A stretch of 64,000 bases of DNA from Elusimicrobiales bacterium. Its GTDB lineage: Bacteria > Elusimicrobiota > Elusimicrobia > Elusimicrobiales > UBA9959. The notes below the pieces were generated by a model, which was not told the DNA's origin, did no database searches, and saw nothing but the letters and a program-made list of their open reading frames with translations. Below are positions 41,654-51,208 of this stretch, one piece after another. Numbering within the stretch: position 1 is the first letter of the stretch; the number at the start of each line of letters is the position of its first letter. The position numbers and the translations under genes are program-made. The DNA lies in assembly GCA_028713125.1 (NCBI GenBank), contig JAQTOU010000004.1, positions 246,077 to 310,076 on the forward strand, in the 5' to 3' direction.

Positions 41654-41683
41654 TTGCCTTACGCTGTCATTAATCTATATAAT
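41654..41683 (+). promoter_or_regulatory. Promoter of the PBP1A gene
   Basis: TTGCCT (41654-41659), an 18-nt spacer and TATAAT (41678-41683) end 6 nt before the ATG at 41690, which suggests a leaderless mRNA. Confidence 0.6.
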
Positions 41684-41689
41684 TGATTC

Positions 41690-43837
41690 ATGGATTTTAT
41701 CCGCAGGTTCCTGGACTACCTTGACGGGCTCTCGGCCAGGGCCCTTGTTCTTAAGGCGGTTTACATCATAGGCGTGCTGTCTGCCGCGGCTATTTTGCTT
41801 TTCTCCGTGCTGATGCGCAAGATACTTTCCGACATCCCCTCCATAGACAAGCTGGACGAGTATACGCCCTCCCTTACCACCTACGTTTACGATATCAATA
41901 ACCAGGTCATAGCCGAATTCTCGGTGGAGAAGCGCGCCATCCTGCCGCTCAGCAAGATCCCGGTGGACATGCAGAACGCCGTCATCGCGATGGAGGACCA
42001 GAATTTCTTCAGGCACTGGGGCATCTCGCCGCGCGGGATCGCGCGCGCGCTCCTGCGCGACGTCCTTCACCGGCGCAGCGCCCAGGGCGGCTCCACGCTG
42101 ACCCAGCAGCTTTCCAAGCTGATCTTTTTGAAACCGGAGAAAACCATCACCCGCAAGATCAAGGAGATGGTGCTGGCCCTGCAGATAGAGCGCAATTTCT
42201 CCAAGCAGGAGATATTGGCCCTCTACCTCAACCAGATCTATTTCGGCAACGGCGTCTACGGGGTGCAGTCGGCCTCCAAGCTTTATTTCGGCAAGGACGT
42301 CTCCGAGATGACGCTGGGGGAGTGCGCGCTGCTGACGGGCCTGATACCTTCGCCAGAGCGCTATTCCCCGTTCAATAACCTGGAAAAAGCGAGGCAGCGC
42401 CGCGGCCTGGTGCTGCAGCGCATGGTGGCCGAGAATTTTATCACGTCCGCGGAGGCCATAGCCGCCTCCTCCGAAACCATACCGACGGAAAAGTCCACGC
42501 TTTTCGCCAGCCACGCGGCCTACTTCGTGGAGTACGTGCGCCAGATCCTGGAGCCGAAGTACGGAGTCGCGCAGCTGTGGAAGGGCGGGATGAAGATCTA
42601 CACCACCCTCGACCTCGCTATGCAGGTTCCGGCTGAAGACATAATGGAGAAGAACCTGGCCAAGTACGACCAGGACGCTTTCAAGAACCCGCTGAAGCCC
42701 GAAGAGGATAAAACCCAGGATAAGAAAGAGGGAGAGTCCGTAGCTTCGTCCTCCCCGACCCTCCAGGGGGCCTTCCTCATCCTAGACACCAAGACCGGCG
42801 CGATAAAGGCCATGATAGGCGGCCGCAATTACCGCGACAGCAAGTTCAACCGCGTGACGCAGGCGGCGCGCCAGGCCGGCTCCACTTTCAAGCCGATGGT
42901 CTGGATGGCCGCCCTGATGAACGGGTATACCCCGGCGAGCCTGGTGGAAGATTCCCCGATGGCCTATTATTATGACGGCAAGGATTGGCGGCTGCTCGAG
43001 GGCGCCACCGACCAGTACTCCATCGACATGGCCATCCAGCCTTTCGTGGGCAATAAGGATTTCAAGATCTGGGTGCCTAATAATTTCGACAATAAGTTCA
43101 GGGGGACCATAACCCTGCGGCAGGGCCTGGAGGCGTCGCGCAACCTCGCTTCCATCTATTTGGTCACCCGCATCGGGCCGACCCTGGTGGCCGACGTGGC
43201 CCACCGCGCGGGCATAACCCGCAACCTCGAGGCCGTGCCGTCCATCGGCCTGGGGACTTCCCTGGTGAACCCGATAGAAATGATCAGCGCTTTCTCCACT
43301 TTCGCCAACGGCGGCATCCACGCCGTGCCTTTCGGCGTGCTCAAGGTCACGGACAATGCCGGCAGGGTGCTGGAGGAGTCTGTGCCCGAGGAGATAGAGA
43401 GCTTTTCCCCGCAGCTTTCCTACGTGCTTGTGAACATGATGAAAGGCGTGGTGCAGCGCGGCACAGGTTCCTACGCTTCCAGGCTCAAGCGGCCGCTGGC
43501 GGGCAAGACCGGGACCAGCCAGGACTCTAAGGATATGTGGTTCATAGGCATGACGCCGGACCTGACCGCAGGCGCCTGGATGGGCTACGACGACATGAGC
43601 TCCCTGCCGATGAAGGACTGGACCGGCGGCGGAACCGTGGTTCCCTGGTGGACCGAGATAATGGAGACGGTGCTGAAGGACCAGCCCGTGCGCGATTTCC
43701 CCGTGCCGGAAGGGATAGTCTTCGTCACCGTGGACCAGGATACGGGCAAGCTCGCGCTCCCCACCTGCAAAAAGAAGATCCTGGAAGCTTTCGTCAAAGG
43801 CACCGAGCCTAAAGAATTCTGCGACGCGGCGCACTGA
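41690..43837 (+). CDS. Penicillin-binding protein 1A (glycosyltransferase/transpeptidase)
   Basis: The product has 715 residues. A cytoplasmic tail and a single membrane segment (about 24-42) lead to the GT51 glycosyltransferase with EDQNFFRHWGISPRGIARA (catalytic Glu about 102), GGSTLTQQLSKL, and ALYLNQIYFGNGVYGVQSAS. The transpeptidase has STFK (active Ser 398), SRN (483) and KTGT (606). It polymerises and cross-links peptidoglycan on the periplasmic face. Length and order match class A PBPs (PonA/MrcA). A secreted metallophosphoesterase follows after 14 nt, probably in one operon. The divergent PrsA-like gene is 126 nt away. Confidence 0.95.
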   Translation: MDFIRRFLDYLDGLSARALVLKAVYIIGVLSAAAILLFSVLMRKILSDIPSIDKLDEYTPSLTTYVYDINNQVIAEFSVEKRAILPLSKIPVDMQNAVIAMEDQNFFRHWGISPRGIARALLRDVLHRRSAQGGSTLTQQLSKLIFLKPEKTITRKIKEMVLALQIERNFSKQEILALYLNQIYFGNGVYGVQSASKLYFGKDVSEMTLGECALLTGLIPSPERYSPFNNLEKARQRRGLVLQRMVAENFITSAEAIAASSETIPTEKSTLFASHAAYFVEYVRQILEPKYGVAQLWKGGMKIYTTLDLAMQVPAEDIMEKNLAKYDQDAFKNPLKPEEDKTQDKKEGESVASSSPTLQGAFLILDTKTGAIKAMIGGRNYRDSKFNRVTQAARQAGSTFKPMVWMAALMNGYTPASLVEDSPMAYYYDGKDWRLLEGATDQYSIDMAIQPFVGNKDFKIWVPNNFDNKFRGTITLRQGLEASRNLASIYLVTRIGPTLVADVAHRAGITRNLEAVPSIGLGTSLVNPIEMISAFSTFANGGIHAVPFGVLKVTDNAGRVLEESVPEEIESFSPQLSYVLVNMMKGVVQRGTGSYASRLKRPLAGKTGTSQDSKDMWFIGMTPDLTAGAWMGYDDMSSLPMKDWTGGGTVVPWWTEIMETVLKDQPVRDFPVPEGIVFVTVDQDTGKLALPTCKKKILEAFVKGTEPKEFCDAAH

Positions 43838-43851
43838 CGGCAAAGGGAGCG

Positions 43852-44706
43852 ATGAAAAATATAATTTTAGCCGGCTTCTTCCTGGCGGTCTGCGCGGCCG
43901 GGGCCGGAGCGGAGCCCGCGCCCTGCGAATGCGACCGCTGCATAGCCGCCTACGGCGACAGCCGCACGGGAGACGCCGAGCATAAAAAAATAGTGGCGCT
44001 GATAGAGGCCGCCCGCCCCCTGGCCGTTTTCCATACCGGGGACCTGGTCCCGAAGGGCGACGATACTGACGGCTGGAGGAACTTCAGGGATATAACGAAG
44101 GACCTGAGGGCTTCCGCTTCTTTTTACGCCGTGCTGGGCAACCATGAGTTGAAGGGGGAAAAGTTCTTTGCCGACCTGTTCCGCAACCCCGGCAACGGCA
44201 GGTGGTACCGCGAGGACCTGCGCGGGATACGCTTTATAATGCTGGATTACCTTTCCCCGCTTGAAAAAGGCAGCGAACAGTATAAATGGCTGGAGAAGGA
44301 ACTTCAGGCCCCGGCCGGAGTGAATAAATTCAAGGTCATCGTAATGCATAAGCCGCTGATGAGCACGGGGCGCCATGGCCATGAGAAATGGAAAGCAGCG
44401 GCCGGGCTGGAGAAACTTTTCAAAGAGCGCGGGGTGGACCTGGTCCTGGCCGGGCACGATCACGATTATGAAAGGCTGGAAAAAGACGGGCTGGTGCACC
44501 TGGTGGCCGGAGGCGGCGGGGCGCCTTTGCGGCGCCAGTACTATAAGAACCCTGCGAGCAAAATTTTCGCTTCGGTCCACCATTACTGCCTTCTCTCCGT
44601 CTGCGGCGAAGTCCTTAAAGGCGAAGTTTTCGATATAGAGAACAAGCTCATAGACAGCTTCGAGATCCACGCAAAAAAAACGCCCGCGCCTAAAGCCGGG
44701 AATTAG
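43852..44706 (+). CDS. Secreted calcineurin-like metallophosphoesterase
   Basis: The product has 284 residues, with signal peptide ending near GAGA. The metal-binding motifs of the calcineurin superfamily are present in order: YGDSRTGD, HTGDLVPKGDD, GNHELKG, MHKPLMSTGRHG, and AGHDHDYERLEKDG. The histidine and acid set is complete, so it should be a catalytic di-metal phosphatase or nuclease, exported to the periplasm or beyond; it is most like purple-acid-phosphatase-type enzymes. AAGGGAGC precedes the start. The substrate is unknown, and linkage to PBP1A does not by itself define a role. Confidence 0.85.
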   Translation: MKNIILAGFFLAVCAAGAGAEPAPCECDRCIAAYGDSRTGDAEHKKIVALIEAARPLAVFHTGDLVPKGDDTDGWRNFRDITKDLRASASFYAVLGNHELKGEKFFADLFRNPGNGRWYREDLRGIRFIMLDYLSPLEKGSEQYKWLEKELQAPAGVNKFKVIVMHKPLMSTGRHGHEKWKAAAGLEKLFKERGVDLVLAGHDHDYERLEKDGLVHLVAGGGGAPLRRQYYKNPASKIFASVHHYCLLSVCGEVLKGEVFDIENKLIDSFEIHAKKTPAPKAGN

Positions 44707-44710
44707 CGAT

Positions 44711-44762
44711 AAAAAGGGACAGGCTGCTTTTTCTTTGAGAAAAAGCAGCCTGTCCCTTTTTA
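44711..44762. terminator. Bidirectional terminator
   Basis: A 22-bp near-perfect stem (AAAAAGGGACAGGCTGCTTT and its complement) with a short loop is flanked by A-run and T-run. It lies between the metallophosphoesterase gene and the convergent alr gene and can serve both. Confidence 0.92.
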
Positions 44763-45833
44763 TTTGTATAGGCGGGGGATCTTTGCGTTTGCGGCGGTGC
44801 GGCGCACGTGGAGGGCTACGGGGGTTCCGAGCCCGGCTTCCGGGATATTCGTTACGTCCAGCATGGTGTGCGCTATCCCGGTCCTGCCTGTGAAATAGGC
44901 CTTCTTGCCGTTGATCATTCCCCAGTACCTGAAGCCGGAAGTTATCCGGATCCTGTTTTCCGTCGGCTCCATCGTGAGGCCGTCGGAATAGCCGGCCGGG
45001 ATGGTGGCCAGGCGCATTCGCTCCGGGGCGGTGAATTCACCGGCGTAGCCAAGCGACTCGCCTTTTTTCACGTCCCTTATCGAAATTATCCTGGCGAAGA
45101 ACTTCCAGGGCCGGCCCAGGCCTGGCAGCGGCGGGCCCTGCTTTTTCTTTTTGTAAACGTCGGTGGGGTAGATCCCGTACATCAGGTTCCCGATGCGGAC
45201 CATATCAAGCTGCCAATGCGGGAAGTCGCACAGGATGGCGCTGTTGGCCGCGTGGGCTTTAAGCCCGGGGGCCAGCGCGCGCAGGCGCCCCGCAAGCGCG
45301 CTGAAAGATGAAAGTTTTTCTTCGGCCTCGGTCATGTTCTGCGCCGGGCGGTAGGCCAAATGCGCTGAAACTCCTTCCGGGCGGGCTTTCTTGAATTTAA
45401 GCGCCGCCTTAAGCAGGGCTTCGGCGGCTTCCGGCTTTAAGCCCCAGCGGCCCAGGCCGAGGTCTATGTCCAGGTGGTACGGCGCGGTCCTCTTCGCCGA
45501 GCGGTCCAGTGCCCTGATGAAATTTATTGAATCGGCCGTAGGGGTAAGGTTATTCTTTACGATCAGCGGGGCTTCTTCAGGGAGGGAGGGCGCAAGCAGG
45601 TGTATAGGGGCTTTTTTGAAAATGCCGCGCAGGGCCGCGCCTTCCTCGGCCGTCAGCACGCCCAGGCGGTCCGCGCCGTTCTCAAGAGCGGTCTTTCCCA
45701 CGGCGGCGGCGCCATGGCCGTAGCCGTCGGCTTTTACCACGGCCATGAAAGAAACGCCGGGTTCCAGCGCTTTTTTTACGGCCCGGACATTCCCGGCCAG
45801 AGTTTTTAAATCTATTTCAACCCATTTCAGCAT
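44760..45833 (-). CDS. alr: Alanine racemase
   Basis: The product has 357 residues from the ATG at 45833; the ORF continues 59 codons upstream into non-family sequence. PLP enzyme that converts L- to D-alanine for peptidoglycan. The N-terminal MLKWVEIDLKTLAGN and AVVKADGYGHG (PLP lysine at residue 34), LDIDLGLGRWGL, ANSAILCDFPHWQLDMVRIG, GESLGYAGEFTA (catalytic Tyr of the second subunit) and IPAGYSDGL are visible. The usual CMDQ motif is replaced by AHTMLDV. A TATAAT on the minus strand lies about 20 nt before the start. It is divergent from mfd. Confidence 0.93.
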   Translation of the reverse strand: MLKWVEIDLKTLAGNVRAVKKALEPGVSFMAVVKADGYGHGAAAVGKTALENGADRLGVLTAEEGAALRGIFKKAPIHLLAPSLPEEAPLIVKNNLTPTADSINFIRALDRSAKRTAPYHLDIDLGLGRWGLKPEAAEALLKAALKFKKARPEGVSAHLAYRPAQNMTEAEEKLSSFSALAGRLRALAPGLKAHAANSAILCDFPHWQLDMVRIGNLMYGIYPTDVYKKKKQGPPLPGLGRPWKFFARIISIRDVKKGESLGYAGEFTAPERMRLATIPAGYSDGLTMEPTENRIRITSGFRYWGMINGKKAYFTGRTGIAHTMLDVTNIPEAGLGTPVALHVRRTAANAKIPRLYK

Positions 45834-45875
45834 AGGTAGCACCGCTGAGAAAATTATATCATTACTACTAATTGC

Positions 45876-48800
45876 ATGAACGCCAAAGTTATCAAAGGGA
45901 CCCCGAACATAAGCGCCAAGGCCTGGTTCGCGCTGAAAGCCTATGAAAAGGCCCCGTCGAACATGCTGGTCGGCGCTTCGGGCGACGCCGCCCTCGCCTC
46001 CTGGCTGCATGCTTTCAACTCCCTTTCAGGGCTGCTCCCGGGCCTGCCGCCTTTCGAGGTCTGCCTCTGGGGCGGGGACAGCTCGGAAAAAGCAAGGGCG
46101 ATGCGCGCGCTTTACGCCCCCGCGCCGGGAAAGAACTATATCCACGTGGCCTCCCCGGAGGCGCTGGCCGAGCCGCTGATGGCGGGCGAGGCTTACTCCT
46201 CGCTGCGCTTTTTTTTCAGGCACGGGCATTCCTACGAAAGGAGCGCTTCGCTGGACCTTTTCATAAAGGCCGGCTACGAGCGCACTTCCTTCGTCGAGGA
46301 AAAGGGCCAGTTCGCCGCGCGCGGCTCGGTGGTGGATTTTTACGCGCCGGGCTCCGACAAGCCCGTGAGGCTGTTCTTCTCTGACAAGAAGCTGGACAGC
46401 ATACGCCATTTCGAGATAGATACCCAGCATACCGCCGACTTTTTCGAGAGCGTGGACGTCCCGCCCAATATCTTCAGCGGAACCGCCCGGCCCCTGGCCG
46501 CCTGCGCCGGTAAGGACTGGAAACTGTTCCTGGACGCCGCCCTGCCGGAGGGCGCGGAAGCCGGGGCCGGGGAAATTTACTCCTTCAGCTCTTTGCCCGG
46601 CGAGGAAGCGGCCGAGGATTTCGGCGCGGCCTCGAACCTGAACTTCAATTCGGACATCAAGCTCCTGGCGGGGGAACTGCGCCGCCTGAAAAAGTCCGGC
46701 CTGGCCTCAAGGCTCTTCTGCATAAACCGCGGCGAAGCCGAGCGCCTGGCGGAGTCCCTGGCCGACGAAGGCGCCGGCGGCCTGGTCTCAATCTCCAACG
46801 GCTATGTCGAAGAGGGCTTCGTCCACGCGCCCTCGAAAACGGCGGTGATAACCTCCTCCGAACTTTTCCGCCGCCGCTACCGTTTCGACCCGGCCTCCAT
46901 CAAGCCGAAGAATAAATTCTTCAAATGGACCGACCTGAAGACCGGAGACTTCATCGTGCACGAGGATTACGGCGTGGGCCGCTATCTCGGCATAAAAAAA
47001 GCTTTCTTCCGCAATTCCCAGGGCGAGCAGGTGGAGGATTCTGACTGCCTTTACCTGGAATACGCGCGCGGGGATAAATTACTGGTCCCGCTGCATGATT
47101 TCACCCATATCCAGAAATACATAAGCTCCGAGGGCAAGGTCCCGCGCCTGTCGCACATGGACACCAAGACCTGGAACGAGTTGAAGAGCCGCGTAAAACA
47201 GGAAGTGGAGGCGCTTGCGCTGGATATCCTGAAGCTCGAGGCGGAGCGGGCGGCCACGAAGACAGCGGCGCTGCCGCACGGCGGGCATTTGGAGGAGGAG
47301 TTCGCCGCTTCTTTCCCTTTCGAGGAAACCCCCGACCAGGCCCGCGCTATAGCCGAGGTCCTGGCCGACCTGGAGGCGGAGCTGCCCATGAACCGGCTGG
47401 TCGCCGGCGACGTGGGCTTCGGCAAGACCGAGGTGGCCATGCGGGCCGCGATGCGCGCCGTGGCCAACGGGAAACAGGCGGCTATTCTCGTCCCTACCAC
47501 CATTTTGGCCGACCAGCATTGCCGCAATTTCACCAAGCGCTTCGCCGGCTTCCCTGTAAATATACAGGTGATCTCCCGTTTTGTGGCTCCGGCGGATCAG
47601 AAAAAGATACTGGCGGACCTGGCCCGCGGTAAAGTGGACATAATAGTGGGCACGCACCGCCTGCTGCAGAAGGACGTGCGGTTCGCCGGGCTTGGGCTGA
47701 TGGTGGCTGACGAGGAGCACCGCTTCGGCGTGAAGGACAAGGACAAGATAAAGTCCATGGCCAAGGGCGTGCACTGCCTGCTGATGAGCGCCACTCCCAT
47801 CCCGCGCACTCTTTATCAGTCGCTCTCTTCGCTTAAATCAATGTCGGTGATAGAAAGCGCTCCCGTCGGGCGGCAGGCCATCTCCACTTTCGTGCGGCCT
47901 TTCACGGAGAAAAGTGCCGCCGAGGCCGTCACTTACGAGCTGGCTCGCGGCGGGCAGGTCTATTACGTGCACAACCGGGTACAGACCATAGAAAGCCGCA
48001 AGGCCTACCTGAAAAAGATCATGCCGGAGCTGCGCGTGGTGATAGTGCACGGCCAGATGCGCGCCGACGCCGTGGAAAAGCATATGTGGGAGTTCCTGAA
48101 CGGAAAATACGACGTGCTGATGGCCACCACTATCATAGAGTCCGGCCTGGATATCCCCAACGTCAACACCATGATAGTGGAGAACGCCCACGAGCTCGGC
48201 CTTGCCCAGCTTTACCAGCTTCGCGGGCGTATCGGCCGTGAAAAGCAGAAAGCTTACTGCTACCTTTTCTACCCCGGCTGGATGAAGACCGGCGCCGAGC
48301 GCCTGAAACAAAAAGCGGAACTTATAAGATCCAGGGCGGAGGGCAACGACGAGCCCGCGCCCATAAGCGAGGACGCGGTCCGCCGCCTGAGCGCGCTCGA
48401 GGAATTCACCGAACTGGGTTCCGGCTTCCGCCTGGCCATGCGCGACCTGGAGATACGGGGGGCAGGGGAACTGCTCGGCCTGCGCCAGCACGGCTTCATA
48501 AATTCTATCGGCCTGGAAATGTACATCAAGCTGCTGAACGGCGAGATAGACCGCATAAAAGGCAGGCTCGGGGCCAGCGAACTTCCCGAGCCAAAGATGG
48601 ATATCCTGGTCCCGGCCTTTATCCCTGAGGATTATGTGGGCGACGACATGGAGCGCCTGAATTTCTACAAGAAGCTGCTTAACGCCAAAGAGGCGGAACT
48701 TGGCGCGGTCCTTAAGGACTTCGAAGATATTTCCGGCCCCGCGCCCGCGCCGCTCAAGAATTTGGTGGAGCTGATACGCCTGAAAAAAGCGCTCGCGAAA

Positions 48801-49016
48801 AAATTCGTGCGCTCCGTGACCCAGAGGGGGGAAGACCTGGAGATCCTGTTCCTGCCCGGCGCCAAGGTGGACGGCAAAGCGATCGCCGCCTGGCGCGGCG
48901 CTTTCGGCGACAGGCTGTCCTTCCTCCCGTCAAAGGCGGGCGACGGAATAAAAATAACTACCGTGGACGACCCCCTCTCCGATACCGCTTTGGTCTCCCG
49001 CGCGCTGTCCGCCTGA
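45876..49016 (+). CDS. mfd: Transcription-repair coupling factor
   Basis: The product has 1046 residues, about 100 shorter than E. coli Mfd. It displaces RNA polymerase stalled at lesions and recruits UvrA. A UvrB-like N-terminal region lacking an ATP site comes first, then the RNA polymerase interaction domain (DFIVHEDYGVGRYLG, then YARGDKLLVPLHDF) at about 350-420, and RecG-like helicase domains with Walker A GDVGFGKTEVA (about 510), DEEH (about 612), SATPIPRTLYQSL, TTIIESGLDIPNVNT and QLYQLRGRIGR. The C-terminal TRCF domain is present. The N-terminus is shorter than average, but no core motif is missing. No terminator is obvious before tmRNA. Confidence 0.96.
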   Translation: MNAKVIKGTPNISAKAWFALKAYEKAPSNMLVGASGDAALASWLHAFNSLSGLLPGLPPFEVCLWGGDSSEKARAMRALYAPAPGKNYIHVASPEALAEPLMAGEAYSSLRFFFRHGHSYERSASLDLFIKAGYERTSFVEEKGQFAARGSVVDFYAPGSDKPVRLFFSDKKLDSIRHFEIDTQHTADFFESVDVPPNIFSGTARPLAACAGKDWKLFLDAALPEGAEAGAGEIYSFSSLPGEEAAEDFGAASNLNFNSDIKLLAGELRRLKKSGLASRLFCINRGEAERLAESLADEGAGGLVSISNGYVEEGFVHAPSKTAVITSSELFRRRYRFDPASIKPKNKFFKWTDLKTGDFIVHEDYGVGRYLGIKKAFFRNSQGEQVEDSDCLYLEYARGDKLLVPLHDFTHIQKYISSEGKVPRLSHMDTKTWNELKSRVKQEVEALALDILKLEAERAATKTAALPHGGHLEEEFAASFPFEETPDQARAIAEVLADLEAELPMNRLVAGDVGFGKTEVAMRAAMRAVANGKQAAILVPTTILADQHCRNFTKRFAGFPVNIQVISRFVAPADQKKILADLARGKVDIIVGTHRLLQKDVRFAGLGLMVADEEHRFGVKDKDKIKSMAKGVHCLLMSATPIPRTLYQSLSSLKSMSVIESAPVGRQAISTFVRPFTEKSAAEAVTYELARGGQVYYVHNRVQTIESRKAYLKKIMPELRVVIVHGQMRADAVEKHMWEFLNGKYDVLMATTIIESGLDIPNVNTMIVENAHELGLAQLYQLRGRIGREKQKAYCYLFYPGWMKTGAERLKQKAELIRSRAEGNDEPAPISEDAVRRLSALEEFTELGSGFRLAMRDLEIRGAGELLGLRQHGFINSIGLEMYIKLLNGEIDRIKGRLGASELPEPKMDILVPAFIPEDYVGDDMERLNFYKKLLNAKEAELGAVLKDFEDISGPAPAPLKNLVELIRLKKALAKKFVRSVTQRGEDLEILFLPGAKVDGKAIAAWRGAFGDRLSFLPSKAGDGIKITTVDDPLSDTALVSRALSA

Positions 49017-49041
49017 CCCCCTGTGTTTCCCAATGAAAATC

Positions 49042-49050
49042 TGCTAAAAT
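49042..49050 (+). promoter_or_regulatory. Extended -10 promoter of tmRNA
   Basis: TGCTAAAAT (TGN plus TAAAAT) lies about 65 nt before the mature tmRNA 5' end. No clear -35 is seen. The precursor would need RNase P trimming. Confidence 0.4.
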
Positions 49051-49112
49051 ATAGGTGTAACGTTAGTAAGTAATTGCTCTTTGAGAACCCATTTGTTGCA
49101 GTTGCGACAGAC

Positions 49113-49463
49113 GGGGGTGAACTAGGTTCGACGTTAACTTGTTCTGTCAGATCAGCAGGTCATGGTTGACCAGGCCATGTAAAACAGGGTCAAAAAACAT
49201 AAAAGCCAACTCCAACGAGATGGCCTGGGCGCACGCTTAAGTGTGCCTCGCTTATAGCCTACCCGCCTGAGCGGGCTATACTGCGTTAAATTCAGGCTGC
49301 TGCCTACGGGAGCGCACTTCGTCCCGCGTAGGCTTAAGACAATACGGAGCATGGCCGGGAATTGTTGCCTTGATCTAATCCCGGCCGAGACAAACTCAGG
49401 GCTAAGCCTGTAGCGGTTCTGACAAGCGGTTGGCGGACTCGAGTGCAACTCTCGACACCTCCA
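49113..49463 (+). ncRNA. ssrA: Transfer-messenger RNA (tmRNA)
   Basis: This is a one-piece tmRNA of about 351 nt. The 5' end GGGGGTG pairs with CACCTCC at 49456-49462, with the G3-U70 pair that alanyl-tRNA synthetase reads, and the T arm GGACTCGAGTGCAACTCTCG lies before it. CCA is not encoded. GGTTCGACG follows the 5' stem as usual. The tag reading frame most likely starts at GCC 49205 and reads ANSNEMAWAHA, with TAA at 49238-49240 in a hairpin loop, as normal. Pseudoknot-like GC stems follow. Releases stalled ribosomes and marks products for proteolysis. The tag ends AHA and not LAA or ALAA. Confidence 0.95.
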
Positions 49464-49469
49464 TAATTT

Positions 49470-49505
49470 AAAGCCGGTCTTCGAAAGAGGACCGGCTTTA
49501 TTTTT
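49470..49505 (+). terminator. Rho-independent terminator of tmRNA
   Basis: AAAGCCGGTC and GACCGGCTTT form a 10-bp stem with a short loop, followed by TATTTTT. Confidence 0.92.
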
Positions 49506-49586
49506 CGCCCGGCCTTATATTGCGGCGGACAAAATAATATAATAATCGTATCTTCTAAGTCCGGAAGGGGAGAAAAGGGAAACTTC

Positions 49587-51185
49587 ATGAAGACCAATCA
49601 CCTTGCTTGCGCGTTCCTGCTGCTCGCGGCGGCGCCGCTGGCGGCGCAGGAAGCCGGCGCTGAATTCCACGCCTCGAACGAGTTCTCTTTTACGCAGAAC
49701 GAGATGTCCGGCCCGGGTAAGGCCGCCTCCTCGCTGAGCAAAGGCCTGAACTACCTGGAAATACTCAACCTCTACGGGAACGGGACAAAAGGGGCCTGGA
49801 ACTATAATTATACGGTGGGCGCCAAGGCCACTGACGACGACCGGAGCGATCCCAAACGCGTTTCCCTGACCAGCCTGCAGGGCCGTGTGACCAATAATAT
49901 CCACACGCTGGCCGTGGGAGACGTCTTTGAATCCTTCTCCCAGTATTCCCTGGCCACTTCGCTGAAGGGCGGCTCGTACCGCTTCTTTAAAGAGGGGACA
50001 AGGCTTCCGGAAATTACAGGCGTCTTCGGCTGGGCTTACCCGCGCTGGGACAGCGTCTGGAAGGATCCCCTAACGCGCTCTATCAACCGCCAGGCCGCAG
50101 GCCTGCGGGTAAAGGAAAACTTTAACGGGGACCTTTGGGCCGGCCTTAGCGCCGTATCGGCCAAGGATACCGGCAGACTAGCCTCCTCCGACGCGCTCTA
50201 CGACGCTAAGAACTACACGATGGATTTCAATTATATTCCCATGCCCGGGTTGACCGCGGCGGGTGAATATTCCATGTCGGACTCCGGGCTTTCGGCTTCC
50301 GCCGGCGCGGCGAAGGTCTCGGCCAAAGGGACTGCCGGCCGCTTTGAACTGGTAGGGGACGCCGACCCCAGCCGCGTTTCGCTTGAATACGAGAACGTGG
50401 AGCCTGATTTCTATTCCGCCCTCGGTTCCGCCACTCCGGACCGCCGCAAAGCCAAGGCGCGCTGGCGCTACAAGGCCTCCAAGCGCGTCACCGTGACCTC
50501 CGGCCTGCTGTGGTACCGCAACAACCTCGACGGGGCAAATTCGGCGGGGACCACCCGCAACTGGAAGCCGGAGATCTCGGCCGCCGTAAAAAAACCTTTC
50601 GCGTCCCGGCCCTACTCCTTCGCGGACGTCTCCTACAAGTTCGACAGGAAGTACGGCGCCGGCTCCAGCGGCGCGGACCATTATATGAACCTGAACTACA
50701 GGGACCGCTTCGGCGCCCTGGATTCTGACACCAACCTGGGCTACACGCTTTACAAGACTAAGACCGCCGTGCGCGACGCGAAGGAGCTGAACTTCAACAC
50801 CTCGCTGAACTCGAGGCATGAGGCCGGCTCCGTAGTCCTGAAGCCGGCCGTGAACCTGGGCGCCTGGTATTCCAGGGACGAGCTCTCCGAGACCACGGAT
50901 AAACTTTACGAATACTCTCTGGGCCTTGGCCTGGAGGCGCCGGGGGCGAAGCTGACCGCCGACCTGCGCGCCGGGCAGAACCGCCTCGTCAAGTCCGCCG
51001 CGGGGTCGGATGACTCTAAAAAATTCTTCGCGGCGCTCGGCGCCTACTGGCGGCCGAAGCTGCTTTCGAAGCTGAATGACAGCACGCTGTTCCTGCGGGC
51101 CGGGTTCAACGAGTACGGCTTCAGCACCGCGGCGCGCAATTTCAGGGAGAAGAGCGTGACGGCCGGGCTGAACGCGTCTTTCTAG
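49587..51185 (+). CDS. Outer-membrane beta-barrel-like protein
   Basis: The product has 532 residues. Residues 1-20 are a signal peptide ending AAPLAAQ. The rest has the alternating aromatic/polar pattern of beta strands, for example WNYNYTVGAKATDD, FNYIPMPGLTAAGEYSMSD, KARWRYKASKRVTVTSGLLW and KSVTAGLNASF, with a terminal Phe as in barrel assembly signals. I do not recognise a family. It is the first of a run of four + strand genes (49587-56679) with short gaps. GGGGAGAAAAGGG precedes the start. Confidence 0.7.
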   Translation: MKTNHLACAFLLLAAAPLAAQEAGAEFHASNEFSFTQNEMSGPGKAASSLSKGLNYLEILNLYGNGTKGAWNYNYTVGAKATDDDRSDPKRVSLTSLQGRVTNNIHTLAVGDVFESFSQYSLATSLKGGSYRFFKEGTRLPEITGVFGWAYPRWDSVWKDPLTRSINRQAAGLRVKENFNGDLWAGLSAVSAKDTGRLASSDALYDAKNYTMDFNYIPMPGLTAAGEYSMSDSGLSASAGAAKVSAKGTAGRFELVGDADPSRVSLEYENVEPDFYSALGSATPDRRKAKARWRYKASKRVTVTSGLLWYRNNLDGANSAGTTRNWKPEISAAVKKPFASRPYSFADVSYKFDRKYGAGSSGADHYMNLNYRDRFGALDSDTNLGYTLYKTKTAVRDAKELNFNTSLNSRHEAGSVVLKPAVNLGAWYSRDELSETTDKLYEYSLGLGLEAPGAKLTADLRAGQNRLVKSAAGSDDSKKFFAALGAYWRPKLLSKLNDSTLFLRAGFNEYGFSTAARNFREKSVTAGLNASF

Positions 51186-51208
51186 CGGGGCGGACGAGGT
51201 AAAAACAT

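Noticed and set aside
49152..49904. Minus-strand ORFs over the tmRNA and its terminator
   Set aside because: They overlap a well supported structured RNA and have no coding features.
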